NCBI RefSeq assembly: GCF_000715075.1
Contig: NC_134096.1
Span: forward strand, 119,472,698-119,536,697
Length of the DNA stretch: 64,000 nt
Reading direction: 5' to 3'
DNA from: Nicotiana tabacum
Lineage: Eukaryota > Streptophyta > Magnoliopsida > Solanales > Solanaceae
A program made the translations under genes and the position numbers. Under the pieces are notes generated by a model. The model saw only the letters and a program-made list of their open reading frames with translations, had not been told where the DNA came from and ran no database searches. Shown here one piece after another: positions 11,431 to 22,025 of the stretch. Position 1 is the first letter of the stretch. Each line of letters begins with the position of its first letter.

Positions 11431-13465
11431 TTGAGTAGAGGTGAAGTGAGTTGGAAAGAATTCAAAGAAGAATTGCTTATTAGATTTGGAGAAGAACTAA
11501 TGAAGGATATAGTAGAAGAGTTCAACAAGTTGAGTCAAGTAGGCTCTGTTGATGACTTCCTAGGCAAGTTTGAAGACTTGAAAGCTCAAATGCTGGTAAG
11601 GAATCCTCATTTGGATGAGTCTCACTTTATATCTAGTTTTATAGGTTTCCTAAAGGAAGAGATAAGGTTTGATGTGAAATTGTTCAAGCCTATGACCCTA
11701 AGATTTGCTGGGGAACAAGCCAGACTACAGGAGAAGGCCATAGAAGCTCCTCAAAAGAAGAACAAGAGTACCCCAAAGCCCTTATTTATAGCTAGCAGTT
11801 CTGTTAACTTAAAGGATGTTGTTGCAGCTGTAGTCAAGCCAAACTCCTTTAGACTTAGCCCTAAAGTCTATGAGTACAGAAAGAGCATTTATTTGTATTT
11901 TAGATATGGTAAAAAGTATGCTTCAGGTCATCAGTGCAAGAAGAAGCAACTGAACCGTATGAGGGGAGAAGTAGAGCCAATTCCTGAATGTACTGAGGCT
12001 GTAGAAGAGAAACCTTGTGCAGACTTGATCATTAAAGGAGAGTTGGAGCAGGAAGTCATGGAAACTATGTGCACGAACACCCTATCAGGTGACAACAGAG
12101 GATTCAATACCATATTGGTTAGAGGTACCATAAAAAATAGGAAGCTAACCGTGCTAATAGATTCTGGTAGCACCCATAGTTTCATTGATGCTAATACAGT
12201 CAATGAGACAGGTTACCAGGCTAGGCATTGCCCACCAGTGAGAGTGACAGTAGCTGATGGGAACTATGTCATGTGCACCTCCATTTGCACAGGATATTAG
12301 TGGAAGATGCAAGGTAGACCTTTTCAAGAAGACTTACTAATTATTCCACTAGGAGGTTGTGATATGGTGATGGGTAATGATTGGATGAAGAAGCACAAAC
12401 TCACTAAGTTTGATCATGAAAAGATGTGTGTTACCATTGGCAAGAAAGGCAATAAATTAGTGTTGCAGGGTATTTCTGAATAGGGAAAACTAAACATGAT
12501 CTCAAGTGGAACCATGGGAAAAATGCTGGAGAAGGGCCAACCTATGATAGCTCATTTGTTTATGATGAGCTCCTTGGTGACAGAAGATCAGGAACTAGTA
12601 GAAGAGGCAATTCAAGAGGTGCTGCACATGTATCCTGATGTGTTTGCATAACTTAAATCTCTGCCCTATGTCAAGACCCTAGACCACATCATTCCCTTGA
12701 AACTTATAGCCATGCCAGTCAGTCCAAGACCCCACAGGTACAATTTTTATTAGAAGGATGAGTTAGAAAGACAGGTCAAAGAGATGCTCATCAATGGGAT
12801 AATTCAACATAGTCAATCACCATTTTCATCACCTTCTCTACTTGTCAAAAAGAAGGATATAACCTGAAGGTTTTGTGTAGATTACAGGGGACTGAATAAC
12901 ATTACAGTGAAGGGCAAGTATTCTATCCCAATTGTGGATGACCTCTTAGATGAGCTGTGTGGATCTGCGATTTTTTCTAAGGTGGATTTGAGAGCTAGCT
13001 ATCACCAGATCAGAATGAAGGTAGATGATGTTTACAAGATAGCTTTTAGAACTCATTTAGGCCATTATGAGTTCAGAGTTATGCCATTTGGATTAACAAA
13101 TGCACCCGCTACCTTCCAGGCTTTGATGAACCAGGTTTTTCAGCCTTTCCTTAGAAAGTTTGTTTTGGTCTTCTTTGATGATATCCTCATCTACAGTCTA
13201 TCTGTGAAAGATCATGTAACTCACCTAATTACTGTATTTGACACTCTGAGGAAACACTCCTTGTTTGCTAAAAAGTCAAAATGCTCATTTGGTCAATCTA
13301 AGGTTGAATATCTAGGCCATATAATAACTGCAGAAGGAGTATCTACTGATCCTACCAAAATACAAGTTATGATTGACTGGCCTAGACCAACCTCATTAAG
13401 AGTACTAAGAGGATTCTTGGGGTTGACTGGGTACTATAGAAATTATGTTGCTAATTATGGAGTTA
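11431..13465 (+). pseudogene. GypA gag C-terminus, protease and reverse transcriptase
   Basis: One continuous frame broken by only five stops. Order: capsid end (WKEFKEELLIRFGE); a decayed zinc knuckle in which GHQC survives but the leading CxxC is YFRYG; aspartic protease active site LIDSGSTHSFID; then reverse transcriptase with [28 protein letters not shown] and an intact catalytic FFDDIL (Asp codons 13177 and 13180); then the [16 protein letters not shown] tether. Stops are TAG 12298, TAG 12481, TAA 12649, TAG 12751 and TGA 12865. By comparison with family consensus these are Gln, Gln, Gln, Gln and Trp codons, all C-to-T or G-to-A changes. The frame is cut at 13465 by the Helitron and resumes at 16505 in register. 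Confidence 0.85.
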
Positions 13466-13478
13466 CTAGTGAAATTCT

Positions 13479-13493
13479 CCGCGCTTTGCACGG
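13479..13493 (-). other. Helitron 3' terminal hairpin
   Basis: On the minus strand CCGTGC-AAA-GCGCGG forms a six-pair stem with one G-T pair and a three-base loop. It lies 9 nt before the terminal CTAG, the expected spacing for the Helitron transposition terminator. Confidence 0.8.
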
Positions 13494-15644
13494 TCATTAC
13501 AGAAAATAGTAAATATGTCATACGATCGTGTTAAAAACTTAATCGAGATAGAAGAGATACAATTATCATGCATTATATACAAATATAAATTCTCCTGTAA
13601 GGTACAAAACTCACAATATCATCAAAAAAATTAACAAAATTGTATATCAATAAAATAATAAGTATTTATATAGTCAAAGCCTATAAAAGTAAAAAATGAT
13701 ATACATTAGTGATTGAATATTGTAGCATTCTCATGGTTGTGCATTGATTCCATTTAAAATTATAGAAAGAAATACTGTTTGTATTGAATCTACGAACACT
13801 TTCGTACACTTTAGTCTAGAAAGACAAAAAATAAGAGTTGCACTATATTCGGGAACAAATTTGTACCAACAGAATGTAATAGAAACAAATTTAGAGGAAT
13901 CTAAATGTAATGCAAAAGAACACTGGGAGTTAGATTTTAGAAATTGGATATAGAATTGAATACTTTCCAGCTATAGTTCATTTCAGATGTTCACAAGACA
14001 AACTACAGTTTTCAAGGGCAGAAAGAAAAATAAAATACTCATTTTCCAGCAGCATAATGCATAAATCTTCCATGTATTCCTCCTCATTTACTTATGTTTC
14101 ATCCCTAAACCTTCTATATGATGTTAGTCTTGTAGTAATTTTTAGCCCTCATTACTAAGATCAAAATAATGTGTGCCTCAAACATATTACTCTATTATCC
14201 ACGCAAGTAGGATAAAAGAAAGCATGTATCATTGCTTCCCAATACGGCAATACAAGCCAATTTTTCTTTGACCATTGATCTTGTAATCCCATTCGTACAT
14301 TAAACGTGCCTTTCAACTTCCATTTAAAATATGACTTTTGTGGTCATTCATCAAACTCCTCCAAATTAAATTTACATTCTCTGCATTCTGCTTGGTAAAC
14401 CTCAGTCACACTTTCATCAAAAACTTTCAGGTATACTATAATTTTTGGAGCTATGTACCCTCGAAAAAAGTCTTCAAACAAATATATTCTTCTTTAGCAT
14501 CAAAAGGAAGCTAAAACTTCTAATTAAATGATTACAAGAACACTCACTCTGCAACCTCATGACAAAGAATGCATGGGAAGAGACCCTCAAAACCATTTCA
14601 GATTTGTTTTATCCTCCTCATTCATCTCGTGTATATGCTCCTAATATGTTCAGAGCTACATTGTACAGGTTTAGAATTAGGAATGAATACTTATATCCAT
14701 AAAGTCACAAAATATTTATCAAGAAAGAAAACGAAGATAAATATTTAATTATGGACTACTTTTGATAGAAGAATGGTATCGGATAATAAACAATGCAGCT
14801 GATAGCAGAGTAGTTGTTTTCTCTAGCCACCTGCATAATGGTATATAAAATCAGACAGTATACTCCATTTATTTAATTGCGCCATCTGATAGATCTTTTT
14901 GAACAAAAAATTGCAAACCAAGTACATGTAATAATCATGGCCCGAGGACATCATGACATTATCAAGCCATATTTTTCAGAATAAACTCCATATTAGTCCC
15001 ACATATTTAGAAAAAAATTCTATATCTTATGTTATAAGCTGGATAGTGGTAATCCGAATTTTCTTTGGAATATTGCAGAATAGGCAATTGAGCAGTATGA
15101 AGAATGAAGTTCTACAAGGAAAACGCAAGACTCATGAAAAACAATTATAAAGGAAAACCAAAGATGAAAACTCCAGTTGAAATGAACTTCAGTGCAAATT
15201 CTTTATTTAGGAAGGTATAGACCAGGATTATACAGCATGATTATGAAATAGGATGCATGAATTTATTAAAAAATTAAAGTCAAACATTAAGTTGTTTGCT
15301 TCATATGCCAACAAACGAAAAGATTCTTTGAAAGTCCATAGGAAAACAAAAAAAGGCTAAAGAAGTATCGAAGATTGACTCATTATATTTAGGCTTAGCA
15401 TTATATGGCATCACAATCTGATGCCTTCGAATAGAAGAAGCTGAGAACGATCCAGTGAAAGAAAGCATCCAATAGAGACACCGCAAAGAAAATTATAAGT
15501 TGGAAAATGCGAGCCAAAACTCTCCTTATCTGTTAGCCAGAAAGAATAAAAACTAATGGAGCCATATGCAGAACTCCAATAGTATGAAAAGTAATTACTA
15601 CATAGAAGTAGATCTCGATACAAGAAGTCTACTAAAAAGGAAAG

Positions 15645-15726
15645 AGTGAAGAAGGAAGACATTGCCAACTAATGATGATACTGCAAAAGGTCCCATTAAT
15701 TCAATCACTGCTCCAGATTGACCATA
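15645..15726 (-). other. possible captured exon in Helitron
   Basis: On the minus strand an AG acceptor (TTGCAG) at 15727-15728 precedes an open stretch reading YGQSGAVIELMGPFAV and on through about 28 residues. A second candidate is a first exon at 16064 reading MAPSIDFEK followed by a GTACAC donor. The composition looks coding and Helitrons often carry such pieces, but I do not recognise the parent gene. Confidence 0.25.
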
Positions 15727-16504
15727 CTGCAAGGTTTATAATAGGGGTGTCCTCACAAAATATGTTTCAAGGAAAGCTAAATCGGGACTACAGAAGAGTT
15801 TGAATAATAAATTAGCAGTGATAATTATTATGCTCCTATCAAATTATTTAACTCTTCCACAGACAATTCTAATTAGCAAAAAATCAATCTTTAATCGGGC
15901 AAACATGTATATTTTTGGTTATGAGAAATCCAACTTAAGCCAATACACAAATTGACAAAACGTAATAACTGGTGAAAAGCGTGTCGTTTGCGCAGTGTAT
16001 ATACGATGAAATGCATATAAATAGAAAAAGAGTGTACCTTCTCGAAATCTATTGAAGGAGCCATGGTGAAATCGAATTGTGCTTTTTTGCTGTTGCTGGT
16101 CCTTTTCATGTTCTCCTTTGCTATTCAATGATGATGATGATGAACGTTAGTATGACTTGAATTTTAAGCATTATTCCGTAGGTTCATCGCTAATTACATA
16201 TCTTTAATCGAAGAGAGGGAAGAGAGATTACTGTTCGAATTGCCATAATAATTAATGAAAGGAAAAAGACACGGATTGGTTGAATTTGATCGGCTGCCAT
16301 TATCAATGAAGGAAGTAGAAACGATTTGTTTAAGAAGGTTAATCGGTGGCTTTTCTTTGGGTTTTATTGGTTAATTAATGAGGTAATTGGGTAAAATATT
16401 GGAGAAAATCCCATAAAATGGAGAAAAATAGAAAAGGCAATTGCTGGTCAATGATGCATGCCACGTCACCGGACTTATGGCCCTGGATTATATAATTATA
16501 TAGA

Positions 16505-17090
16505 TTTATAGGCCATTGACTAATTTACTCAAAAATGATTCTTTTAAATGGAATGTTGAAGCTGATTTAGCTTTTGCAGCCCTCAAGAAAGCTATATCTT
16601 CTACCCTAGTGTTGGCCCTACCTGATTATACTAAGGAGTTCATAATGGAAACAAATGCTAGTCAAAATGGCATTGGTGTTGTATTGATGCAAAAAGGAAG
16701 ACCAGTAGCTTATTTTAGCAAGGTCTTGGCTCAGAAGCACAAAGGTAAGTTAACCTATGAGAAAAAGTACATGGCTTTGCTGAATGCACTAGACAAGTGG
16801 AGACATTATTTGCAATACAAGCATTTTGTGGTCAGGACTGACCACCACAACTTAAAATACCTTTTGGAACAAAGGGTTACTTCCGCCATACAACAGAAAG
16901 GATTGACCAAATTACTTGGGTTAGACTATGAAGTGCAATACAAGAGAGGGGCTGAGAATATGGTAGTTGATGCCCTTTGCAGACAACATGAATAATCAGA
17001 AGACAATACAAGCCAAATTCAAGGGAAATTACAGGCAATTAGTGTCTCAGTTCCTTCTTGGATGCAAGAGATAGCACACAGTTATGAAGG
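16505..17090 (+). pseudogene. GypA RNase H and connection to integrase
   Basis: Continues the pol frame after the Helitron with PLTNLLKNDSFKWN, the RNase H-type core (METNASQNGIGVVLMQKGRPVAYFS, then the LLNALDKWRHYL and RTDHHNLKYLLEQ blocks) up to the NMVVDALCRQHE end. The first catalytic Asp of the usual DAS motif is Asn (ETNAS), a GAT-to-AAT type change. TAA at 16993 ends the open frame. Readable sequence runs to SYEG at 17090, where the TatD block is inserted, and resumes at 33166. Confidence 0.8.
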
Positions 17091-17821
17091 TGTTTACCCG
17101 AAAAATGGATAGAGTTGAATTTATACGCAGTTCCGAGGATATGTGACGTCACTTGATACAAAATGCAAGGATAAATAAAATATAAATATAGATTGGAGAG
17201 AATGCAATCTAGATAAGGTTATCAAGAACAGTGAACCTTAGGATTCGACCAATAAAATCAATCTAAGAAACTGGAAGAGCGATTCTTTACTATAGAAGAA
17301 TATAATACTTTTATTACAATGTAAGTCTAAGAAGAACTTGTGCTACAGAAATGATAACCAAGCCCTTTTATAGTGGAGGGATTCGGCTCCAAGAATAACA
17401 AAATAAACATTCAGTGGGAGACCCATGATAAGTCAGCTTTTCCATAATTTCTGCCAAGATTCCCTCTAGTGGGATTGCAACGGCTTTTGTCTGCGAGCTC
17501 GATCTCGCTTAGAATCCTCGATTTTGGTTCGAGCTTGATTTCGGCTCGAACTTGTGATCCTGGTTCGAACCCGATCCTGGTTCAAGCCCTCGAATTGATT
17601 CCAGGTCAGTGTTGGTTGGTCTTTGGATTATTAGCACGATAGGTCTACTCTGCGTCATGGTTCGATTCTTGTTCGAGTTTGATTATGATATCGATCTCGA
17701 CACGGACCGGCCTCCCCGGGTTCGAGGTTAGTTCGTCTCCCCTTCGGGATCTTACTTTGATACATCACCCTTCGAACCATACCGGACATACCAAGGCTGA
17801 AATCTATTTCGACCGTATAGA
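17091..17821 (-). repeat. TatD left LTR (3' LTR of unit a)
   Basis: 731 bp, beginning on the plus strand TGTTTACCCGAAAAATG and ending CCGTATAGA. The middle copy has CCGTATACA, so the terminal C mutated to G here. The centre is rich in short words around TTCGAGC and CTCGATC. It aligns along its length with 27788-28519 with scattered substitutions. The polypurine tract lies just to its right (minus-strand reading GAGAAATGAGGGGACTATC). Confidence 0.9.
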
Positions 17822-18024
17822 GATAGTCCCCTCATTTCTCAGAAAGAATATGGCGAGAAACGATATGATTTTCAACAGCTCGATCGGATTATATCTTGTC
17901 ATTTTCATCGGGTTCGACCATGATGCATCTGGTAGCTGTCCCGTCGGTTTAGTCTTTTAAGGCATTTAATGTATGTCAGGCGGTGGTCGGCCACTGCTGA
18001 TACTGAACCGCCATCGTTTGATCC

Positions 18025-18032
18025 TATAAATA
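18025..18032 (+). promoter_or_regulatory. TATA box of the antisense gene (unit a)
   Basis: TATAAATA, 175 bp upstream of the antisense-gene ATG. The same octamer occurs at 28723-28730 in unit b and, on the other strand, at 48432-48439 in TatP, always at a similar distance from the ATG. The conserved position argues for a real core promoter directed against gag-pol. Confidence 0.6.
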
Positions 18033-18206
18033 ACCCTTACTTTTATCTTTTACCATTTTTACATATTCTATCTTCCAAAATTTCCCAAGTTCATCTTCGT
18101 ACTCTCCAACTTACCAGTAAAGCTGTGATTTCTTTTCGAAAAAACCCTTCTTCAATTTTACCAAATCTCTATCACTTTCTTCTATTCCTTACTTTTGAAT
18201 TCAAAA

Positions 18207-20762
18207 ATGGCGAAAACATCGCAAACCATTCCTCAGAAAGAGAAGGCTTCATCTTCACAGTGTGTCGCCGATGAGGCACCAGTAGAACCACGGCCTGAGG
18301 AGTGTGTTCCTGGGGCGTACGTCCTTACTTCAGATTTTAAGGTTGATAAAGGTTCATCGGTCCCTGGCCGGTGTGAGCCGGTATTGAGGTACATGTGTTC
18401 GATAACCGAGAAGCACCTCGATCTGTTACAGAAGGATTGCAATTAGGGTGAAAAAGAAGTAATAATACCTACCCCTGACGAAGATATTACTTCTTAGTGA
18501 AAGAGTTTTTGAACGTTTATACTTACCCTTTCACTTTGGGTCCCCTCGATTCCGACATTATTGACTTCTGTCGATAATATCAGGTAACCCTAGGCCAGTT
18601 CCATCCTTCTTTGTGGCGGATCGTTATCCTGATCCGATATTTTGTGAGCAAAATAGAGGGGATGTCGTTCACCCTCGATCATCTTATTCGGCTGTACCGT
18701 CCCCGGCTTTATCGAGGAGGGTTAATAAAATTCCAGCGTCGGGCTACCAAGGCTCTGTTCTCGAGTATTGATGAGGACAGGGACCGGGGTTGGATGGGCA
18801 GGTTCGTTCGAGTAAGGACTTCGGACTTGATCCGGACTGAAAAGATCCCCTTTCCTGAGGAGTGGAATATGAAACGTAAGTGTGATCTTGCTGTTGCTTC
18901 TATTTTGTTCTTTCATTTATTCTCTTATCGACACTCCTCCTTTTGTGATGTAGCGGTTCCCTGGATGCCCGGAGCAGTTCCCGATCTCAAGAGCTGGGTA
19001 TGGGCTCTTGTTTTGACCTCCACATACGCCGAGCGCTCATGGCGTGATTTGTCAAAGGGTCGGTGGGAGGCCAAAAATCACGGTAAGCTCATTTCTCGGG
19101 CTCTGATGATCCGAACGAGGCATTTCTCAAAATATTTTTTTATAAGGTTTCCCATATGTAGGTTTGGGTAAAGACGCGGTCTTGAGGCATCTGTCCAATG
19201 AGGAGGACATTTCGACCTCTGTCCCAAAGCCGGTGAAGGAAAATAAAAGGAAGAGAGCCTCGGTTCCCGAATATCCAAAACCGAAGAAGAGGACGGCTCG
19301 TAGGTCGAACAAGAATGTCATTCCTTTGACCGTGGAATACATTTTGCATCTAAGGGATGAAGAAGAAGAAGAAGAAGAAGAAGAAGAAGAAGAAGAAGAA
19401 GAAGAAGAAGAAGAAGAAGACAATGAGTCCGCGCTGGCAGTCCGAACGAAGAGAGCCACCGATGCCTCATCGCCGGCTGGATCGATGATGCTCTATGAGG
19501 CTCTACCTCGAGCTGAAGATATACCGGAGAAAGATTCAGGTAGAGTCCCCGAACTATCGGATGTCGAAGACGCCTCTCATCGGAGTAAATCGGCAGGGGT
19601 TACAATCGAAGAGCCCCTCGAACCCCTCCGAGTCGAGGGGAATGCTCCAAGCGAGTCATTTGGGGCAGCAGCAATCGAGGACTCACCTACCTTTCCCGCA
19701 TTTTCCGCAGGGGTGATTCGGGAAGCTCAAGCTCTGGGAGCCCTCGATCTAGACAGGCCTCACGATGAAGAAGATCTATTTCGTGACCTGTTTACTGGTA
19801 TCGAGGACGTTGCCAGTGCCGGTGATGAATCAGATCTTTTTCACGGATTGCGGCAGACTTTGATTCAGGTGAGCCTTTAAAATTATTTTGTCGGTACTGT
19901 CTTTATGTTCGTTTTTCATTAACTTCGCTTCTTGTTTCTTTGTAGGCAGCGGTAGTCCATCGAGAACAATGTTCTCGTTCCCAGAATGAGCTGCATCGAT
20001 ACGCGACCGGCCTTCACCGCGCTACTAACGAGAGGAACTCCCTTAGACTTTCCTTAGGGCAGAGAGAGGAGGAAATAAAAGACCTCCGGGCTGAGCTGGC
20101 CAAGGCTTATCGAGATCAGAATGATTTGTCTGAGCAGGTAATGATGCTTTTGAAAGCCTATGGGCTTGATACAGGAACGATAGCTAACATTTTGGTCTCA
20201 CAGCTGCAGCAAAAAATCGAGATGATCGGGAAGCTTCGTGAGGAGGTCGACGTGATAAGGATGGAGTCCTTGCGGTGGAAAGAAGGTATGGACCGCTTTG
20301 CTGCAGAAAAAGAGACTGCTCAAGCCCAGTTATCGTCGTACGAAACCCAATTTTAGAAAATGAAGGAAAAAGGCCTGGTTCAAGACAGAGGAATTGAGGA
20401 GCTTGAGGCTCGGTTGGCCTCTGTACTTGCCAAGGCCGAATCCGATGTTGAAAAAGGCAAAGGCCGATGCGGATGCGCTCGTGGCCGTCTATCGGGCCGA
20501 TGCTGAAGCTGCCCAAGTCCAGGAAAGAGAGGCAGCCGAATCCGCCTATAGTCGAGCGCATTGGGTCGCCGAACTTGCTAAGTGCCGATCCAGAAGGGAA
20601 ACTCTCGCGGAAGAGATAAAAATGGCAAAAAAACTCGAAGCTGATGCTGAAGCTATGGTTTTTGATGGTGATGATGACGACGATGGGAGCAAGAGCGGAT
20701 CCGAAAATGGGGGGAACCTGTTAAAGAAGAGACCGCTCCCGGTCGAGAAATTTAGTTCTTAG
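18207..20762 (+). pseudogene. TatD antisense gene (aORF), four exons, mutated
   Basis: Runs opposite to gag-pol, between the 3' LTR and pol. Exons inferred by matching TatP: 18207-18875, 18954-19082, 19162-19868 and 19946-20762, all GT-AG, with phases 1, 1 and 0. Exon 1 starts MAKTSQTIPQKEKASSSQ and holds a conserved globular part (VPGRCEPV, later LDHLIRLYRPRLYRGG and SSIDEDRDRGWMGRFVRVR). Exon 2 reads VPWMPGAVPDLKSW through GRWEAKNHG. Exon 3 has 20 consecutive Glu codons (19359-19418). Exon 4 is Glu/Lys/Ala-rich with coiled-coil character and ends in an Asp run and SS-stop. Defects: TAG at 18444, indels at about 18450-18600, TAG at 20354, and a frameshift near 20450. The function is unknown to me. 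Antisense extra ORFs have been reported in Tat-lineage elements; a role in the element's own cycle is inference. Confidence 0.75.
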
Positions 20763-20929
20763 TTTTTACGTTGTAATCACCCATGCAGATAAATTTATGT
20801 ATAGACATATCTCCTCTTTCGCCGATTTGCTTCTGTTTTTGTTTCCCGTCTTGCGAGGACTTTATTTGCCTTATGAATGTTTCCACAATGTTTTAAACAA
20901 CTTAATCAAATTTGGACCTCGTAGCCTCT

Positions 20930-21625
20930 GTAACCGAGCGAGCGTTTACTCAAAGTTGGGGCAATGTAGACCCTTAGGCTTATTAGTTGTCAATGATTCG
21001 ATTTTGAAGAAATATAGCCCGTGGGCGTAATGGTCGAGCGAGTGTTTGCTCGGACCTGAAAATGTAGCCCGTAGGCTTAGTCGAGTGAATGATTCGAAGT
21101 CGAATTAATGTAGCCCGTAGGCTTAACTGTCGAGTGAGTGTTTGCTCGAACTCGAAATAAAATAGCCCGTAGGCTTGGTCGAGTGAATGATTCGAACTCG
21201 AAAGTAATGTAGCCCGTAGGCTTAATGGTCGAGTGAGTGTTTGCTCGAACTCGAAATAAAAATAGCCCGTAGGCTTGGTCGAGTGAATGATTCGAACTCG
21301 AAGTAATGTAGCCCGTAGGCTTAATGGTCGAGTGAGTGTTTGCTCGAACTCGAAATAAAAATAGCCCGTAGGCTTGGTCGAGTGAATGATTCAAACTCGA
21401 AGTAATGTAGCTCGTAGGCTTAGTCGAGTGAATGATTCGAACTCGAATAATGTAGCCCGTAGGCTTAACGGTCGCATGAGTGTTTGCTCGAACTCGAAAT
21501 AAAAATAGTCCGTAGACTTGGTCGTGTGAATGATTCGAACTCGAAGTAAAAACGGCCCGTAGGCTTGGTCGAGTGAATGATTCGAACTCGAAGTAATGTA
21601 GCCCGTAGGCTTAATGGTCGAATTG
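20930..21625 (-). repeat. TatD 3' minisatellite, about 45-50 bp monomers
   Basis: At least a dozen head-to-tail units. On the plus strand each has GTAGCCCGTAGGCTT, then GTCGAGTGA, then a TCGAACTCGAA block. Two monomer types alternate (one with ATGATTCGAACTCGAAGTAA, one with GTGTTTGCTCGAACTCGAAA), making a higher-order unit of about 95-100 bp. Minus-strand open frames through it (21077-21394, 21391-21657) are periodic translations of the repeat and are not genes. Confidence 0.85.
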
Positions 21626-22025
21626 TATCTTAATTCTGATTGCACAATAAATCTCAAAATAGAGGAATCTTCATTGGATATAAGATGCCGATAAAAAGAG
21701 AACTTTCTTCACACGTTATTACACGCCTGGGTTCGGGCCAATCTATATGAGCATGGTTCGCTTCGACCATTTGGCTCTTTACAGTTTTTCCTATTGGGAC
21801 CCTGTTGCTGTGAAATAACTTTCTTGTGGGACCTCGGATATTGTCATAAATGCTGCACGACCAGTGGTTGCCTCATTAAAAACCTTGCCAAAAAACCCAT
21901 TTGGGATAAAACCGGTCTAAGGGAAAAAGAGTGCAACGCGTGCTTTCCAGCGAGAGATCCGTCCCTTGTTCGGACTTCTGCAGGGGTCAGTTTCGAGATA
22001 TAAACGAATATGGAAATGTTGTACC

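Larger units (their letters stand above)
13466..16504 (-). mobile_element. non-autonomous Helitron inside GypA pol
   Basis: On the minus strand the 3039 bp insert starts TCTATATAATTATATAATCC and ends CTAG preceded by a GC-rich hairpin. It sits exactly between host A and T with no target duplication: A|TC...CTAG|T. Removing it leaves the GypA frame continuous and in register, which confirms both borders to the base. No Rep/helicase frame is present, so it would need a helper. The interior is AT-rich, with short frames that may be fragments of captured genes (see findings). Confidence 0.85.

Noticed and set aside
21077..21657. Minus-strand open frames with repeats of NHSLDQAYGLFLFRVRANTHSTIKPTGYI type
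   Set aside because: Translation of the TatD minisatellite; periodic, with no homolog and no start context.
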